From JADKFD01 sp050250665 (lineage in GTDB: Bacteria; Pseudomonadota; Gammaproteobacteria; Xanthomonadales; SZUA-5), in contig JBFWOF010000037.1 in NCBI GenBank assembly GCA_050250665.1, positions 1 to 63,821 on the forward strand: a stretch of 63,821 bases of DNA. The letters run 5' to 3'. The first letter of the stretch is position 1, and each line of letters begins with the position of its first letter. Made by a program: the position numbers and the translations under genes. A model generated the notes under the pieces. That model did no database searches and had not been told where the DNA came from. It saw nothing but the letters and a program-made list of their open reading frames with translations. Positions 7,854 to 18,373 of the stretch are shown here, piece after piece.

Positions 7854-8846
7854 TCAGGCAAATTGATCGAGAAATCGCAGATCGTTCTCGAAGAAGGCGC
7901 GCAGATCGGTGACGCCGTAGCGCAGCATGGCAAAGCGCTCCACGCCCAGGCCGAAGGCAAAACCGGTGTAGCGCTCGGGATCGATGCCGCAGTTGCGCAG
8001 CACATTCGGATGCACCATGCCGCAGCCCAGCACCTCCAGCCAGCGTTCGCTGCCATCGGGCAGTTCCCAGTTCATCAGCACGTCGGCCGAGGGCTCGGTG
8101 AAAGGGAAATACGAAGGACGGAACAGCAGTTTCGGCTCGCGCTCGAAAAAGGCGCGAACGAAGTTCAGCAGCGTGCCCTTGAGGTCGGCGAAATTGATGT
8201 CCTCGCCCACCACCAGGCCTTCGACCTGATGGAACATCGGCGAGTGGGTCTGATCGGAATCGCTGCGATAGACCTTGCCGGGAATAATCACCCGAATCGG
8301 CGGCTGCTTGTTCTGCATCACCCGGATCTGTACCGGTGAGGTGTGGGTGCGCAGCAAGCGACCATCGGGGAAATAGAAGGTGTCGTGCATGGTCCGCGCC
8401 GGATGGTCCGGCGGGAAATTCAGGGCCTCGAAGTTGTACCAGTCGTCTTCGATCTCCGGGCCGTCGGCCACGGTATATCCCAGCCGCTCGAAAATGCCGA
8501 CGATGCGATCGAGCGCGCGCGTGATCGGATGAATGCCGCCGACGCCCACCTGGCGACCGGGCAGCGAGACATCAATGCTCTCGCGCTCCAGGCGCGCCTG
8601 CATGGCCGCGGCATCGAGCACGGCCTTGCGCTCGTTCAGGGCCTGACTGAGCGCATCGCGCAGGCGATTGACCTCGGCCCCGCGCTGCTTGCGCTCTTCC
8701 GGCGCCAATGCACCCAGAGACTTGAGAATGGCGGTGACGCTGCCGGACTTACCCAGATATTCGACGCGCAACTGATCGAGCGCCGCGAGATCGGAAACCG
8801 CCGCGATGCGCGCCTGCGCCTCGCTTTGAACTTGTTCGAGGTTCAT
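7854..8846 (-). CDS. pheS: Phenylalanyl-tRNA synthetase alpha subunit
   Basis: A 330-residue catalytic subunit of PheRS (E. coli about 327). It has the N-terminal coiled coil and the class II motifs: LRTHTSPVQIRVM (motif 2 region), FHQVEGLVV and the C-terminal GLGVERFAML (motif 3). The ATG at 8846 (MNLEQVQ) fits the family start and has GGGGCAGG before it; an in-frame start 11 codons upstream would fall near the leader hairpin. A stable hairpin at 8866-8891 lies just upstream. Confidence 0.96.
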   Translation of the reverse strand: MNLEQVQSEAQARIAAVSDLAALDQLRVEYLGKSGSVTAILKSLGALAPEERKQRGAEVNRLRDALSQALNERKAVLDAAAMQARLERESIDVSLPGRQVGVGGIHPITRALDRIVGIFERLGYTVADGPEIEDDWYNFEALNFPPDHPARTMHDTFYFPDGRLLRTHTSPVQIRVMQNKQPPIRVIIPGKVYRSDSDQTHSPMFHQVEGLVVGEDINFADLKGTLLNFVRAFFEREPKLLFRPSYFPFTEPSADVLMNWELPDGSERWLEVLGCGMVHPNVLRNCGIDPERYTGFAFGLGVERFAMLRYGVTDLRAFFENDLRFLDQFA

Positions 8847-8865
8847 GCCTGCCCCAGAAACGAGA

Positions 8866-8891
8866 ACGGGGAAAAGCAAGCTTCTCCCCGT
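8866..8891 (-). terminator. Leader hairpin before pheS (possible attenuator)
   Basis: On the minus strand ACGGGGAGAAG and CTTTTCCCCGT form an 11-bp stem with one G-U pair and a four-base CTTG loop, between rplT and pheS. It is followed by TCTCGTTTCT, not a clean T-run. The E. coli pheST operon is attenuated at this position, but I see no Phe-rich leader peptide, so the role is open. Confidence 0.5.
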
Positions 8892-8941
8892 CCGGTCGAC
8901 TAACGTATGGCGATGGACGCGACCTCAGTCGCGTACCCGGT

Positions 8942-9304
8942 TCAAGCTGCGACCAGCTTGGACTTGGCCTGGTCGGCAACAGCCTTGAAAGCGACCATAT
9001 CGTGCACGGCGAGATCGGCCAGCACCTTGCGGTCGATCTTGATGCCAGCCTTGGTCAGGCCGTTGATGAAGCGGCTGTAGCTCAGACCGCATTCGCGAGC
9101 GGCGGCGTTGATACGCACGATCCACAGCGAACGATAATCACGCTTCTTCAGCTTGCGACCGATGTAGGCGTACTGCAGGGCCTTCGTGACCGCCTGTTTG
9201 GCGACGCGATAGACCTTGCGGCGGGCGTTGTAATAGCCCTTCGCGCGGCTCAGAAGCTTCTTGTGGCGCCGACGCGCCGTTACACCACGTTTGACTCGTG
9301 CCAT
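8942..9304 (-). CDS. rplT: Large ribosomal subunit protein bL20
   Basis: A 120-residue basic protein starting MARVKRGVTARRRHKKLLSRAKGYYNARR, typical of L20, which binds 23S rRNA early in assembly and in E. coli represses the rpmI-rplT mRNA. Length matches the family (118-120). It starts 15 bp after rpmI ends and is surely cotranscribed with it. Confidence 0.98.
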   Translation of the reverse strand: MARVKRGVTARRRHKKLLSRAKGYYNARRKVYRVAKQAVTKALQYAYIGRKLKKRDYRSLWIVRINAAARECGLSYSRFINGLTKAGIKIDRKVLADLAVHDMVAFKAVADQAKSKLVAA

Positions 9305-9319
9305 TGTCGAAATCCTCCC

Positions 9320-9517
9320 TTATGCGTACGGCAGCATGCGTGCGACGCGACCTGCATCTTCGTCACGCACGTGATTCGGAGCGCGCAGACCGCGCTTACG
9401 CTTGGTGGACTTCTTGGTCAGAATGTGGCTCTTGAAAGCATGACCACACTTGAACTTGCCCGAGCCGGTCTTGCGGAAGCGCTTGGCCGCCGCCCGGTTG
9501 GTCTTCATCTTAGGCAT
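9320..9517 (-). CDS. rpmI: Large ribosomal subunit protein bL35
   Basis: A 65-residue basic protein starting MPKMKTNRAAAKRFRKTGSGKFKCGHAFKSHILTKK, characteristic of L35. The ATG at 9517 was chosen over one five codons upstream because it gives the family N terminus and has GAAAGGAA before it. It lies in the infC-rpmI-rplT operon. Confidence 0.97.
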   Translation of the reverse strand: MPKMKTNRAAAKRFRKTGSGKFKCGHAFKSHILTKKSTKRKRGLRAPNHVRDEDAGRVARMLPYA

Positions 9518-9671
9518 TGCTGTTCCTTTCACTCACTTGGTTGAGCCAGCGGGTGACCCCTTGCGGAGTGCTTTCCTGATCCGTACCCGATTGACTTCGA
9601 AATCCGGTTGCCCGGTGTTGCCCGGCCATCACTGACCGGGGGAGTCTCCCGCCATTCCTGGCAGGTCCAAC

Positions 9672-9693
9672 CGGCGACAATAACCCGTCGCCG
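9672..9693 (-). promoter_or_regulatory. Hairpin in the infC-rpmI spacer
   Basis: On the minus strand CGGCGAC and GTCGCCG form a perfect 7-bp stem with an 8-base loop just after infC. In E. coli the spacer before rpmI carries the L20 translational operator; whether this structure does the same cannot be told from sequence. It has no T-run, so it is not a good terminator. Confidence 0.35.
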
Positions 9694-9705
9694 TAGAGCA
9701 GGCGA

Positions 9706-10236
9706 TCAGGCCTGCGGTTTCTTCTTGGGGGCGATCATCATACTCATGACACGCCCTTCCACGCGCGATCGTTGTTCGATCGCTGCTTCTTCCTTCAGCT
9801 CGGCTTCAATGCGGTTCAGCATGGCATCGCCGAGGTTGATGTGCGCCAGCTCACGCCCGCGAAAACGCAGGTTGATCTTGACCCGATCGCCCTCTTCCAG
9901 GAAGCGGCGGATGGCGCGCATCTTGACGTTGAAATCGCCGTCGTCGGTACCCGGACGAAACTTCATCTCCTTGATTTCGACCTGCTTCTGCTTCTTCTTG
10001 GCCTGATTGGCCTTCTTCTGCAGTTCGAACTTGAACTTACCGTAGTCCATGATGCGACAGACCGGTGGCTCGGCATTGGGCTGGATCTCGACCAGATCCA
10101 GTCCAACATCCTGCGCCATGGCCAAGGCCTCATTGCGCGACAGGATGCCGATCTGTTCACCATCAGCGCCGATCACGCGAATCTGCGGTACTCGGATGTC
10201 TTCGTTCTTTCGGGTGGATTTGTCCAGGACAGCTAT
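9706..10236 (-). CDS. infC: Translation initiation factor IF-3 (apparent ATA start)
   Basis: IF-3 binds the 30S subunit and checks the start codon. The C-terminal domain contains RFRGRELAH and ends in MIAPKKKPQA. The first conventional start is a GTG at 10176, which would remove part of the conserved N-terminal domain. Reading upstream in frame gives AVLDKSTRKNEDIRVPQIR, a typical IF-3 N terminus. It is preceded by ATA at 10236-10234 with AGGAG eight bases before it. No ATG, GTG or TTG occurs in this frame between the thrS stop (10285) and 10176. This gives 176 residues, the usual length. E. coli infC uses ATT and is autoregulated through it; the ATA here suggests the same. Confidence 0.92.
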   Translation of the reverse strand: MAVLDKSTRKNEDIRVPQIRVIGADGEQIGILSRNEALAMAQDVGLDLVEIQPNAEPPVCRIMDYGKFKFELQKKANQAKKKQKQVEIKEMKFRPGTDDGDFNVKMRAIRRFLEEGDRVKINLRFRGRELAHINLGDAMLNRIEAELKEEAAIEQRSRVEGRVMSMMIAPKKKPQA

Positions 10237-10284
10237 GGCGGCGACTCCTTTTGATGCAAACCGGTGACTACGGCACCGGCACCG

Positions 10285-12198
10285 TTACTGGCCGAGCGAC
10301 GACACCTCAGCCCGCAGGTGTTCGGCAAATTCGGCGACCGTCATCACGCCCAGATCCTCCCCGGTGCGACGACGGACAGATACGCTGCCAGATTCCTTCT
10401 CGCGCTCACCGGCGACAAGCAGGTACGGCGTCTTCTGCAGCGTGTGCTCGCGGATTTTATAGCCGACCTTCTCGTTCCTCAAGTCCGAAACGACCCGGAA
10501 GTCTTGATTTTCAAGGGTTTTGGCCACTTCTGCGACATATTCGCCCTGCGCATCGGTAATTCCCATCACCACGGCCTGCGTTGGCGCCAACCAGACCGGC
10601 AGGGCGCCGGCGTGATTTTCGATCAAAATACCGATGAATCGCTCCATCGAACCGACGATGGCGCGATGCAACATGACCGGGTGCTGGCGCTGACTGTGCT
10701 CGTCGACATACTCGGCGCCCAGACGCCCCGCCATCATGAAATCGACCTGCATCGTGCCCAGCTGCCATGTGCGCCCGATGGCGTCCTTGAGGTGGTACTC
10801 GATCTTGGGGCCGTAGAAAGCACCCTCGCCCGGCAGCTCTTCCCATTCGACGCCGGCCTTGGCCAGCGCATGCCGCAGCGCATCCTCGGCGCGATCCCAG
10901 GTAGCGTCATCGCCCAGGCGCTTTTCGGGACGCAGCGCAATCTTGATCTGCACCTCTCCAAAACCGAAATCCTGGTAGACCTTCAGCGCCTGCTGGTGGA
11001 ACGCCGACACTTCCGACTCGATCTGGCCCTCCGTGCAGAACACATGGCCGTCATCCTGGGTGAAACCACGCACGCGCAGGATGCCGTGCAGCGCCCCTGA
11101 CGGTTCATTGCGGTGACAGGAACCGAATTCGCCATAGCGGATGGGCAGATCGCGGTAGCTGTGCAGTCCGTGGTTGAAGATCTGCACATGCCCCGGGCAG
11201 TTCATCGGCTTGACGGCGTAGGTACGCTTCTCCGACTCGGTGAAGAACATGTTGTCGGCGTAGTTGTCCCAGTGACCGGAACGCTTCCACAGCGACACGT
11301 CCAGAATCTGCGGGCCGCGCACTTCCTGATAGCCGGAAGCGCGGTAGACACGACGCATGTACTGCTCGATGACCTGCCAGATGGCCCAGCCCTTGGGGTG
11401 CCAGAACACCAGACCAGGTGCCTCTTCCTGCATGTGGAACAGGTCCAGCTGCTTGCCGATCTTGCGGTGATCGCGCTTTTCGGCCTCTTCCAGCTGCGTC
11501 AGATAGGCCGCCAGATCCTTCTTGTTGAGCCAGGCCGTGCCGTAGATGCGCTGCAGCTGCTGGTTTTTGGAGTCGCCGCGCCAGTAGGCGCCCGCAACCT
11601 TCATCAGCTTGAAGGAACCGAGCTTGGCCGTGTTCGGCACGTGCGGTCCTCGACACAGATCGACCCACTCGCCCTGCCCGTACAGCGAGATGTCCTCGCC
11701 TGGCGGAATGATGTCGTCGATGATTTCGGCCTTGAACAGCTCGCCCTTGGCCTTGAAGAACTCGATGGCGTCGTTCTTGGCCATGATGCTGCGCTGCACT
11801 GGCAGCGCCTCGGCCACGATCTTGCTCATCTCGGCTTCGATCGCCGCCAGATCATCGAGCGTGAACGCGCGCTCGAAGGCGAAGTCGTAATAGAAACCGT
11901 TGTCGACCACCGGACCGATCGTCACCTGGGCGCCGGGAAACAGCCGTTGCGTGGCCTGGGCCAGCAGATGGGCCGTGGAATGACGCACGATCTCCAGTGC
12001 ATCAGGATGCTTGTCGGTGACGATTTCCAGCTTGCTGTCCTGCTCGATGCGAAAACTGGTGTCGACCAGCTTGCCGTCGACCTTGCCGGCCAGGGCCGCC
12101 TTGGCGAGGCCCGGACCAATGCTCATAGCCACGTCGGAAATCGACAGCGGAGCGTCGAAGGAGCGGATGGAACCATCGGGTAGTTGTATGTTGACCAT
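10285..12198 (-). CDS. thrS: Threonyl-tRNA synthetase
   Basis: A 637-residue class II synthetase (E. coli 642). In order: TGS domain (MVNIQLPDGSIRSFD), N2 editing domain (HSTAHLLAQA), the catalytic core with the zinc-ligand region AVKPMNCPGHV, motif 2 RYGEFGSCHRNEPSGALHG, and a C-terminal anticodon domain. The ATG at 12198 has AGGACAAG before it and gives the family N terminus; the open frame extends 49 codons further upstream, across the terminator of tRNA-Val. It heads the thrS-infC-rpmI-rplT series. Confidence 0.97.
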   Translation of the reverse strand: MVNIQLPDGSIRSFDAPLSISDVAMSIGPGLAKAALAGKVDGKLVDTSFRIEQDSKLEIVTDKHPDALEIVRHSTAHLLAQATQRLFPGAQVTIGPVVDNGFYYDFAFERAFTLDDLAAIEAEMSKIVAEALPVQRSIMAKNDAIEFFKAKGELFKAEIIDDIIPPGEDISLYGQGEWVDLCRGPHVPNTAKLGSFKLMKVAGAYWRGDSKNQQLQRIYGTAWLNKKDLAAYLTQLEEAEKRDHRKIGKQLDLFHMQEEAPGLVFWHPKGWAIWQVIEQYMRRVYRASGYQEVRGPQILDVSLWKRSGHWDNYADNMFFTESEKRTYAVKPMNCPGHVQIFNHGLHSYRDLPIRYGEFGSCHRNEPSGALHGILRVRGFTQDDGHVFCTEGQIESEVSAFHQQALKVYQDFGFGEVQIKIALRPEKRLGDDATWDRAEDALRHALAKAGVEWEELPGEGAFYGPKIEYHLKDAIGRTWQLGTMQVDFMMAGRLGAEYVDEHSQRQHPVMLHRAIVGSMERFIGILIENHAGALPVWLAPTQAVVMGITDAQGEYVAEVAKTLENQDFRVVSDLRNEKVGYKIREHTLQKTPYLLVAGEREKESGSVSVRRRTGEDLGVMTVAEFAEHLRAEVSSLGQ

Positions 12199-12311
12199 GT
12201 TCTTGTCCTGGCGAACTCCGACCTGGATGCGGTCGGATTGCAATCGGGAAGCGTGGGATTCGGCCATGCCGTCACCGGCAAATCGGTGCCGCAACGGCGA
12301 TCGAAAGACAC

Positions 12312-12333
12312 AAAAAAAGGCGCCGAGCGCCTT
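12312..12333 (-). terminator. Rho-independent terminator after tRNA-Val
   Basis: On the minus strand AAGGCGC-TCG-GCGCCTT forms a perfect 7-bp stem with a 3-base loop, followed directly by TTTTTG. It lies 87 bases past tRNA-Val and upstream of thrS, so it most likely ends the tRNA transcript; a thrS leader role is less likely but possible. Confidence 0.88.
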
Positions 12334-12419
12334 GGTTTGTCGCAATGAGGCTGCTCAGCTTGTCAGTTGTAGACCGCAGTTCGAGTGCTCATGTGCCACC
12401 TCACGATTTTTCCGGCTCT

Positions 12420-12494
12420 TGGTGGGCGCAACAGGGATCGAACCTGTGACCCCTACCATGTCAAGGTAGTGCTCTACCGCTGAGCTATGCGCCC
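12420..12494 (-). tRNA. tRNA-Val (anticodon GAC)
   Basis: A 75-nt cloverleaf on the minus strand: acceptor GGGCGCA/TGCGCCC, D arm GCTC-AGCGGTA-GAGC, anticodon stem CTACC/GGTAG with loop TTGACAT (anticodon GAC), T arm ACAGG-TTCGATC-CCTGT, discriminator A and an encoded CCA. Confidence 0.97.
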
Positions 12495-12697
12495 AAGAGA
12501 GCCCGAGAGTATATCAGCGCGTTTTGAAGGCGCCAAGATGCTCGGCGCCGCAATCGAAATATTTCTTTTTCGGCGCCGGGCGCGCGTTGCGCCGGGGCCT
12601 TGCTGACATATCGTTATGCAGACGCGGCATCTGACAGGTTCCCCAGCGCCCCTCAGAATCCGCCCTACAGACGTATGGACGTCCGCAAAGGCGCAAT

Positions 12698-14473
<1,776 letters not shown>

Positions 14474-14487
14474 GCCAGAGGTCATTC

Positions 14488-15468
14488 ATGCTCCGAACGA
14501 TGAGCCTGGCGCTGGCACTGTGCCTGAGCTGGCCGCTGGCAGCAGCGACCCTGCTCAATGCCTCCTTCGACAGCACCCGCGAGTTCTATCGCGATCTCAA
14601 CGCAGCCTTCGTCAGCCACTGGCAGGCGCAGGGACACGCGCCGCCGCAGATCCAGATGTCGCACGGCGGCTCGGGCAAGCAGGCACGCTCGGTCATTGCC
14701 GGTCTGGACGCCGATGTCGTCAGTCTGGCCCTGCCCGGTGACATCGATCAGCTCGCCAGCCGCGGACTGTTGCCCGCCGACTGGGCACAGCGCCTGCCGC
14801 AGGCGAGCGCACCCTACACCTCGACCATCGTCATGCTGGTGCGCGCCGGCAATCCCAAAGGCATTCAGGACTGGGCGGATCTGGCCCGCCCGAACATCGG
14901 CGTCATCACTGCGAGCCCGAAGAGTTCCGGCGGCGCCCGCTGGGTTTATCTGGCCATCTGGGGCGGACTGCATCAGGAAGGCGCCAGCGATGACGACATC
15001 GCCGTACTGATGCGCCGGATCGTTCACAACGTACCGGTCTGGGACAGCAGCGCCCGCGGCGCCACCACCACCTTCATACAACGTGGCATCGGCGATGTGC
15101 TGCTGACCTGGGAGAGCGAAGCCCTGCTGAGCCTGGATCGATTGGGCCAGGGCGAGTACGAGCTGGTCCGTCCACGCTGGTCGATACAGGCCACACCCAG
15201 CATCGCGCTGGTGGACAGCGTGGCCGATGCCCATGGCAGCCGCGATCTGGCACTAGCCTATCTGCAGTTTCATTATTCGAGGGAGGGTCAGTCACTGGCA
15301 GCGCGCCATCACTTCCGGCCGATTGACCCTGAAGCCAGCGCGGCGGCGCCGACTTTGCCAGCGATGCAGCTGTTCACGGTGGAACAGGTCTTCGGCAGCT
15401 GGGCGCAGGCGGAGACCCGTCATTTCGCCGACGGCGCCAGTTTCGACCAGGCGCAGGCCGAGCACTGA
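14488..15468 (+). CDS. Periplasmic sulfate-binding protein
   Basis: A 326-residue solute-binding protein of the Sbp/CysP family that delivers sulfate or thiosulfate to the CysTWA importer. It has a signal peptide (MLRTMSLALALCLSWPLAAA), the SHGGSGKQARSVIAGLDADVVSLAL ligand region and ITASPKSSGGARWVYLAIWG, both characteristic of sulfate binders. The ATG at 14488, 14 bases after the cysA stop with AGAGG before it, gives the signal peptide. Family motifs favour sulfate over molybdate. Confidence 0.93.
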   Translation: MLRTMSLALALCLSWPLAAATLLNASFDSTREFYRDLNAAFVSHWQAQGHAPPQIQMSHGGSGKQARSVIAGLDADVVSLALPGDIDQLASRGLLPADWAQRLPQASAPYTSTIVMLVRAGNPKGIQDWADLARPNIGVITASPKSSGGARWVYLAIWGGLHQEGASDDDIAVLMRRIVHNVPVWDSSARGATTTFIQRGIGDVLLTWESEALLSLDRLGQGEYELVRPRWSIQATPSIALVDSVADAHGSRDLALAYLQFHYSREGQSLAARHHFRPIDPEASAAAPTLPAMQLFTVEQVFGSWAQAETRHFADGASFDQAQAEH

Positions 15469-15474
15469 GACCCG

Positions 15475-16329
15475 ATGGATACCCTGAGCGCCACCTTGCC
15501 GCCGCTGTCTTCCCGCCGGGTCATCCCGGGATTCGGGCTGTCGCTGGGCATCACCCTGAGCTACCTGGGGCTGGTGGTGCTGCTGCCGCTGGCGGCGCTG
15601 TTGCTGTCAGCGCTGGATATCCCGGCCGAAAGACTCTGGAGTCTGGCCAGCGATCCGCGCACGCTGGCGGCGTTCAGACTGAGCTTCGGCCTAGCGCTGC
15701 TGGCGGCAGCCATCAACTGGCTGCTGGGCCTGCTGATCGCCTGGGTGCTGGTGCGCTACCGCTTTCCCGGGAAGGCCCTGGTCGATGCCGCCATCGACCT
15801 GCCCTTTGCGCTGCCCACCGCCGTAGCCGGCATCGCCCTGGCCACGGTGTATGCGCCCAGCGGCTGGATCGGTCAGTGGCTGGCAAAGGTCGGCATCCAG
15901 ATGGCGTTCAACCCCGCCGGCATTCTGCTGGCACTGATCTTCGTCGGCCTGCCCTTCGTCGTGCGCACGGTGCAACCGGTGATGCGCGATCTGCCGATCG
16001 AGCGCGAAGAGGCTGCGATCTCGCTGGGCGCTGGCCGCTGGACCGTCTTCTGGCGGGTGCTGCTCCCGGCGGTGCTGCCCGCCAGCATCACCGGCATGAC
16101 GCTGGCTTTCGCCCGCGCCATCGGTGAATACGGATCGGTGATCTTCATCGCCGGCAACCTGCCGATGGTTTCGGAAATCGTGCCGCTACTGATCGTGGTG
16201 CGACTGGAGCAGTTCGATTTCGCCGGCGCCAATGCGCTGGCGCTGATGATGTTGCTGACCTCCCTGCTGCTGTTGATGGCCATCAACGCCCTGCACCGCC
16301 GCTACAGCTGGAGTGCCGCGCATGGCTGA
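15475..16329 (+). CDS. cysT: Sulfate ABC transporter permease CysT
   Basis: A 284-residue inner-membrane permease with about six transmembrane segments. The EAA loop reads LPIEREEAAISLGAGRWTVFWRVLLPAVLPA, which contacts the CysA ATPase. FARAIGEYGSVIFIAGNLP is typical of CysT/CysU. It begins 6 bp after the binding-protein gene and its end overlaps cysW by 8 bp, so it forms a heteromeric permease with CysW. Confidence 0.95.
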   Translation: MDTLSATLPPLSSRRVIPGFGLSLGITLSYLGLVVLLPLAALLLSALDIPAERLWSLASDPRTLAAFRLSFGLALLAAAINWLLGLLIAWVLVRYRFPGKALVDAAIDLPFALPTAVAGIALATVYAPSGWIGQWLAKVGIQMAFNPAGILLALIFVGLPFVVRTVQPVMRDLPIEREEAAISLGAGRWTVFWRVLLPAVLPASITGMTLAFARAIGEYGSVIFIAGNLPMVSEIVPLLIVVRLEQFDFAGANALALMMLLTSLLLLMAINALHRRYSWSAAHG

Positions 16330-17182
16330 CACCCCTGCCGCCGGCGCCCAGACCGAGGCACCCTGGCTGCGAGCGGCGCTGATCGGACTGACGCTCAGCG
16401 TCCTGTTGCTGCTGCTGGGACTGCCCTTGCTGGTGGTCTTTGCGCAGGCCTTCAGTCTGGGCTGGTCCGCCTATGCCCAGGCGCTGGCAGATCCGGAGGC
16501 ACGCGCGGCCATCGAACTCACGCTCTGGCTGACCCTGCTGACGGTGCCGCTGAGCACGATCTTCGGGGTGGCTGCCGCCTGGGCACTGGCGCGTTTCCGC
16601 TTCCGCGGTCGTGGTCTGCTGCTGACGCTGATCGATCTGCCCTTCGCCATTTCACCGGTGGTGGTCGGACTGGCGCTGATCATGCTCTACGGCAAGTTCA
16701 GTCCGCTCGGCGGCTGGCTGATCGCCCACGGACTGCAGGTGATCTTTGCCTTGCCCGGCATGCTGCTCGCCACCCTGTTCATCTGCGTGCCCTTTGTCGC
16801 CAAACAGGTCCTGCATCATCTGGAGGCGCAGGCGGTCGATCGCGAGGAAGCAGCCTATACCCTCGGCGCCAGCCCCTGGAGCACCTTCCTCAGGGTCACC
16901 CTGCCCTCGATCCGCGCCAGTCTGCTGTCAGGCGTGCTGCTGTGCAGTGCTCGGGCCATGGGCGAATTCGGTGCGGTCTCGGTGGTTTCCGGCCACATCC
17001 TGGGCCGCACCACCACCCTGCCCCTGCAGGTCGAGAACCTCTACAACGAATACAATTTTCAGGCCGCTTTCGCGGTCGCCTCGGTGCTGACTCTATTCGG
17101 GCTGCTGGTGCTGCTGATCCGCAGCGCCATGTCCTGGCGACAACTGCGACGCCAGCGTCTGCTCCGCACGGAGCTGATCTGA
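16322..17182 (+). CDS. cysW: Sulfate ABC transporter permease CysW
   Basis: A 286-residue permease, partner of CysT. The EAA loop reads QAVDREEAAYTLGASPWSTFLRVTLPSIRAS, and SARAMGEFGAVSVVSGHILGRTTTLPLQVENLYNEYNFQAAFAVAS is the CysW hallmark. The ATG at 16322 lies within an ATGGCTGA overlap with cysT; an upstream in-frame GTG at 16313 is less likely. Last gene of the importer operon. Confidence 0.95.
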   Translation: MADTPAAGAQTEAPWLRAALIGLTLSVLLLLLGLPLLVVFAQAFSLGWSAYAQALADPEARAAIELTLWLTLLTVPLSTIFGVAAAWALARFRFRGRGLLLTLIDLPFAISPVVVGLALIMLYGKFSPLGGWLIAHGLQVIFALPGMLLATLFICVPFVAKQVLHHLEAQAVDREEAAYTLGASPWSTFLRVTLPSIRASLLSGVLLCSARAMGEFGAVSVVSGHILGRTTTLPLQVENLYNEYNFQAAFAVASVLTLFGLLVLLIRSAMSWRQLRRQRLLRTELI

Positions 17183-17269
17183 GCACGCTGCCGGAGGCGG
17201 CAGGGGCGTCACAAGCCGGGTGCAGATGCGATAGTCTGTTACTTATCTTCACACCCAGTACCCATCCCG

Positions 17270-18373
17270 ATGAGCCCGGTCCGTGTTCGCCTGCAATTCA
17301 CCGATGCTCTGGGCGGAGGGCAGTCATTTGACGTCGCCGACAGCGATGTCTGCGGCCGCGATCCTGCGGTGAATCTGCTGTTCGATCACCCGACGGTCTC
17401 TCGACGCCACGCCCAGTTCGCGATCGTCGATACCGAAGTCGACGTGCGCGATCTGGGCAGTGCCAACGGCACCTTCGTCAATGGCAAGCCGCTGGATCAA
17501 AGACCCTATCGACTCTCGGACGGCGACCAGCTGCGTCTGGGTCATCTGCAACTGCAGGTCATGATCGATCCCGCGGAAGATGCCACGGCGCCGGCAGCGG
17601 AGAGCCGCGATCCGGATCTGCTGCGCACCACCCAGCACGGCGGCGGGCAGATGGAGCCGCAATTGCTGATGGCGCGCATCGCCCAGCGACGCATGGTCTC
17701 GGATCCGCCGCCGCAGTTCGAGGACTATGACATCGGCCAGCTGATCGTGCCGGCGCTGGGCGTGGGCGGCGACTTCATCCACTGGGCGGTGGCCAATGAC
17801 GGGCGCCAGGCGGTGGTCATGGGCGAAGTCAGCGGCAAGGGCGTGGCCGCCGGCATGTACATGGCCTTTGTCAGCGGACTGCTGTTCGAGATCGTGCCGC
17901 ATTGTGGCTCCGCCGAAGAAATCCTGCGGCGCATGAACCGGGCGCTGCGACGGGTCATCGAGCCGGGCCTGTCGGTCACGGCGAGCGCCGTCCTGATTGA
18001 TTCCAGACGGCATGTTGTCGAACTGGGCTGTGCCGGACACCCACCGGGCCTGGTGAAACTCGTGGGCGGCAAGGTGGTTGATCTGGGCATCGAATCCGGT
18101 CGTGCCCTGGGTCGGGAGGCCGAGCCGGCGATAGGCCTGTTGGCTCGTCACATGGCCGCTGGCGAAGTACTGATGGTGAGCACCGACAAGGTCGAGGAGG
18201 CCCAGAACCCGGCGGGCCAGAAACTCGGGCATGCCCGGGTCATCGAAGTGCTGAGCGAAGCGTCGGGGGCCACCGATGCGGCACGGCGACTGCACTCCAC
18301 CATCCGCGAATTTGTCAGCTCGGCACGCCAGCAGGACGATCTGACCCTGGTGACGATCGAGCGCATCTGCTAG
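17270..18373 (+). CDS. FHA domain plus PP2C/SpoIIE-type serine phosphatase
   Basis: A 367-residue soluble signalling protein. The N-terminal FHA domain (about 5-100) has Arg30, SRRH at 44-47 and NG at 66-67, which read phosphothreonine. A SpoIIE/RsbU-type PP2C phosphatase follows (about 145-365), with GGDF (Asp168) as a metal-binding motif. The usual GDVSGKG is GEVSGKG here, Glu186 replacing the metal-binding Asp. GCAGHPPGL and the C-terminal DDLTLVTI are typical. Such proteins act in partner-switching or phosphosignalling; no anti-sigma partner lies nearby. Confidence 0.9.
   Translation: MSPVRVRLQFTDALGGGQSFDVADSDVCGRDPAVNLLFDHPTVSRRHAQFAIVDTEVDVRDLGSANGTFVNGKPLDQRPYRLSDGDQLRLGHLQLQVMIDPAEDATAPAAESRDPDLLRTTQHGGGQMEPQLLMARIAQRRMVSDPPPQFEDYDIGQLIVPALGVGGDFIHWAVANDGRQAVVMGEVSGKGVAAGMYMAFVSGLLFEIVPHCGSAEEILRRMNRALRRVIEPGLSVTASAVLIDSRRHVVELGCAGHPPGLVKLVGGKVVDLGIESGRALGREAEPAIGLLARHMAAGEVLMVSTDKVEEAQNPAGQKLGHARVIEVLSEASGATDAARRLHSTIREFVSSARQQDDLTLVTIERIC

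Noticed and set aside
12199..12333. T-box or threonine attenuator before thrS
   Set aside because: The terminator fits the tRNA-Val transcript, no T-box sequence or Thr-rich leader peptide is visible, and T-boxes are not expected in gammaproteobacteria.
14488..17182. Molybdate importer instead of sulfate
   Set aside because: Two permeases with CysT/CysW motifs and the SHGGSGKQ binding-protein motif are typical of sulfate/thiosulfate systems; molybdate systems have a single ModB permease.
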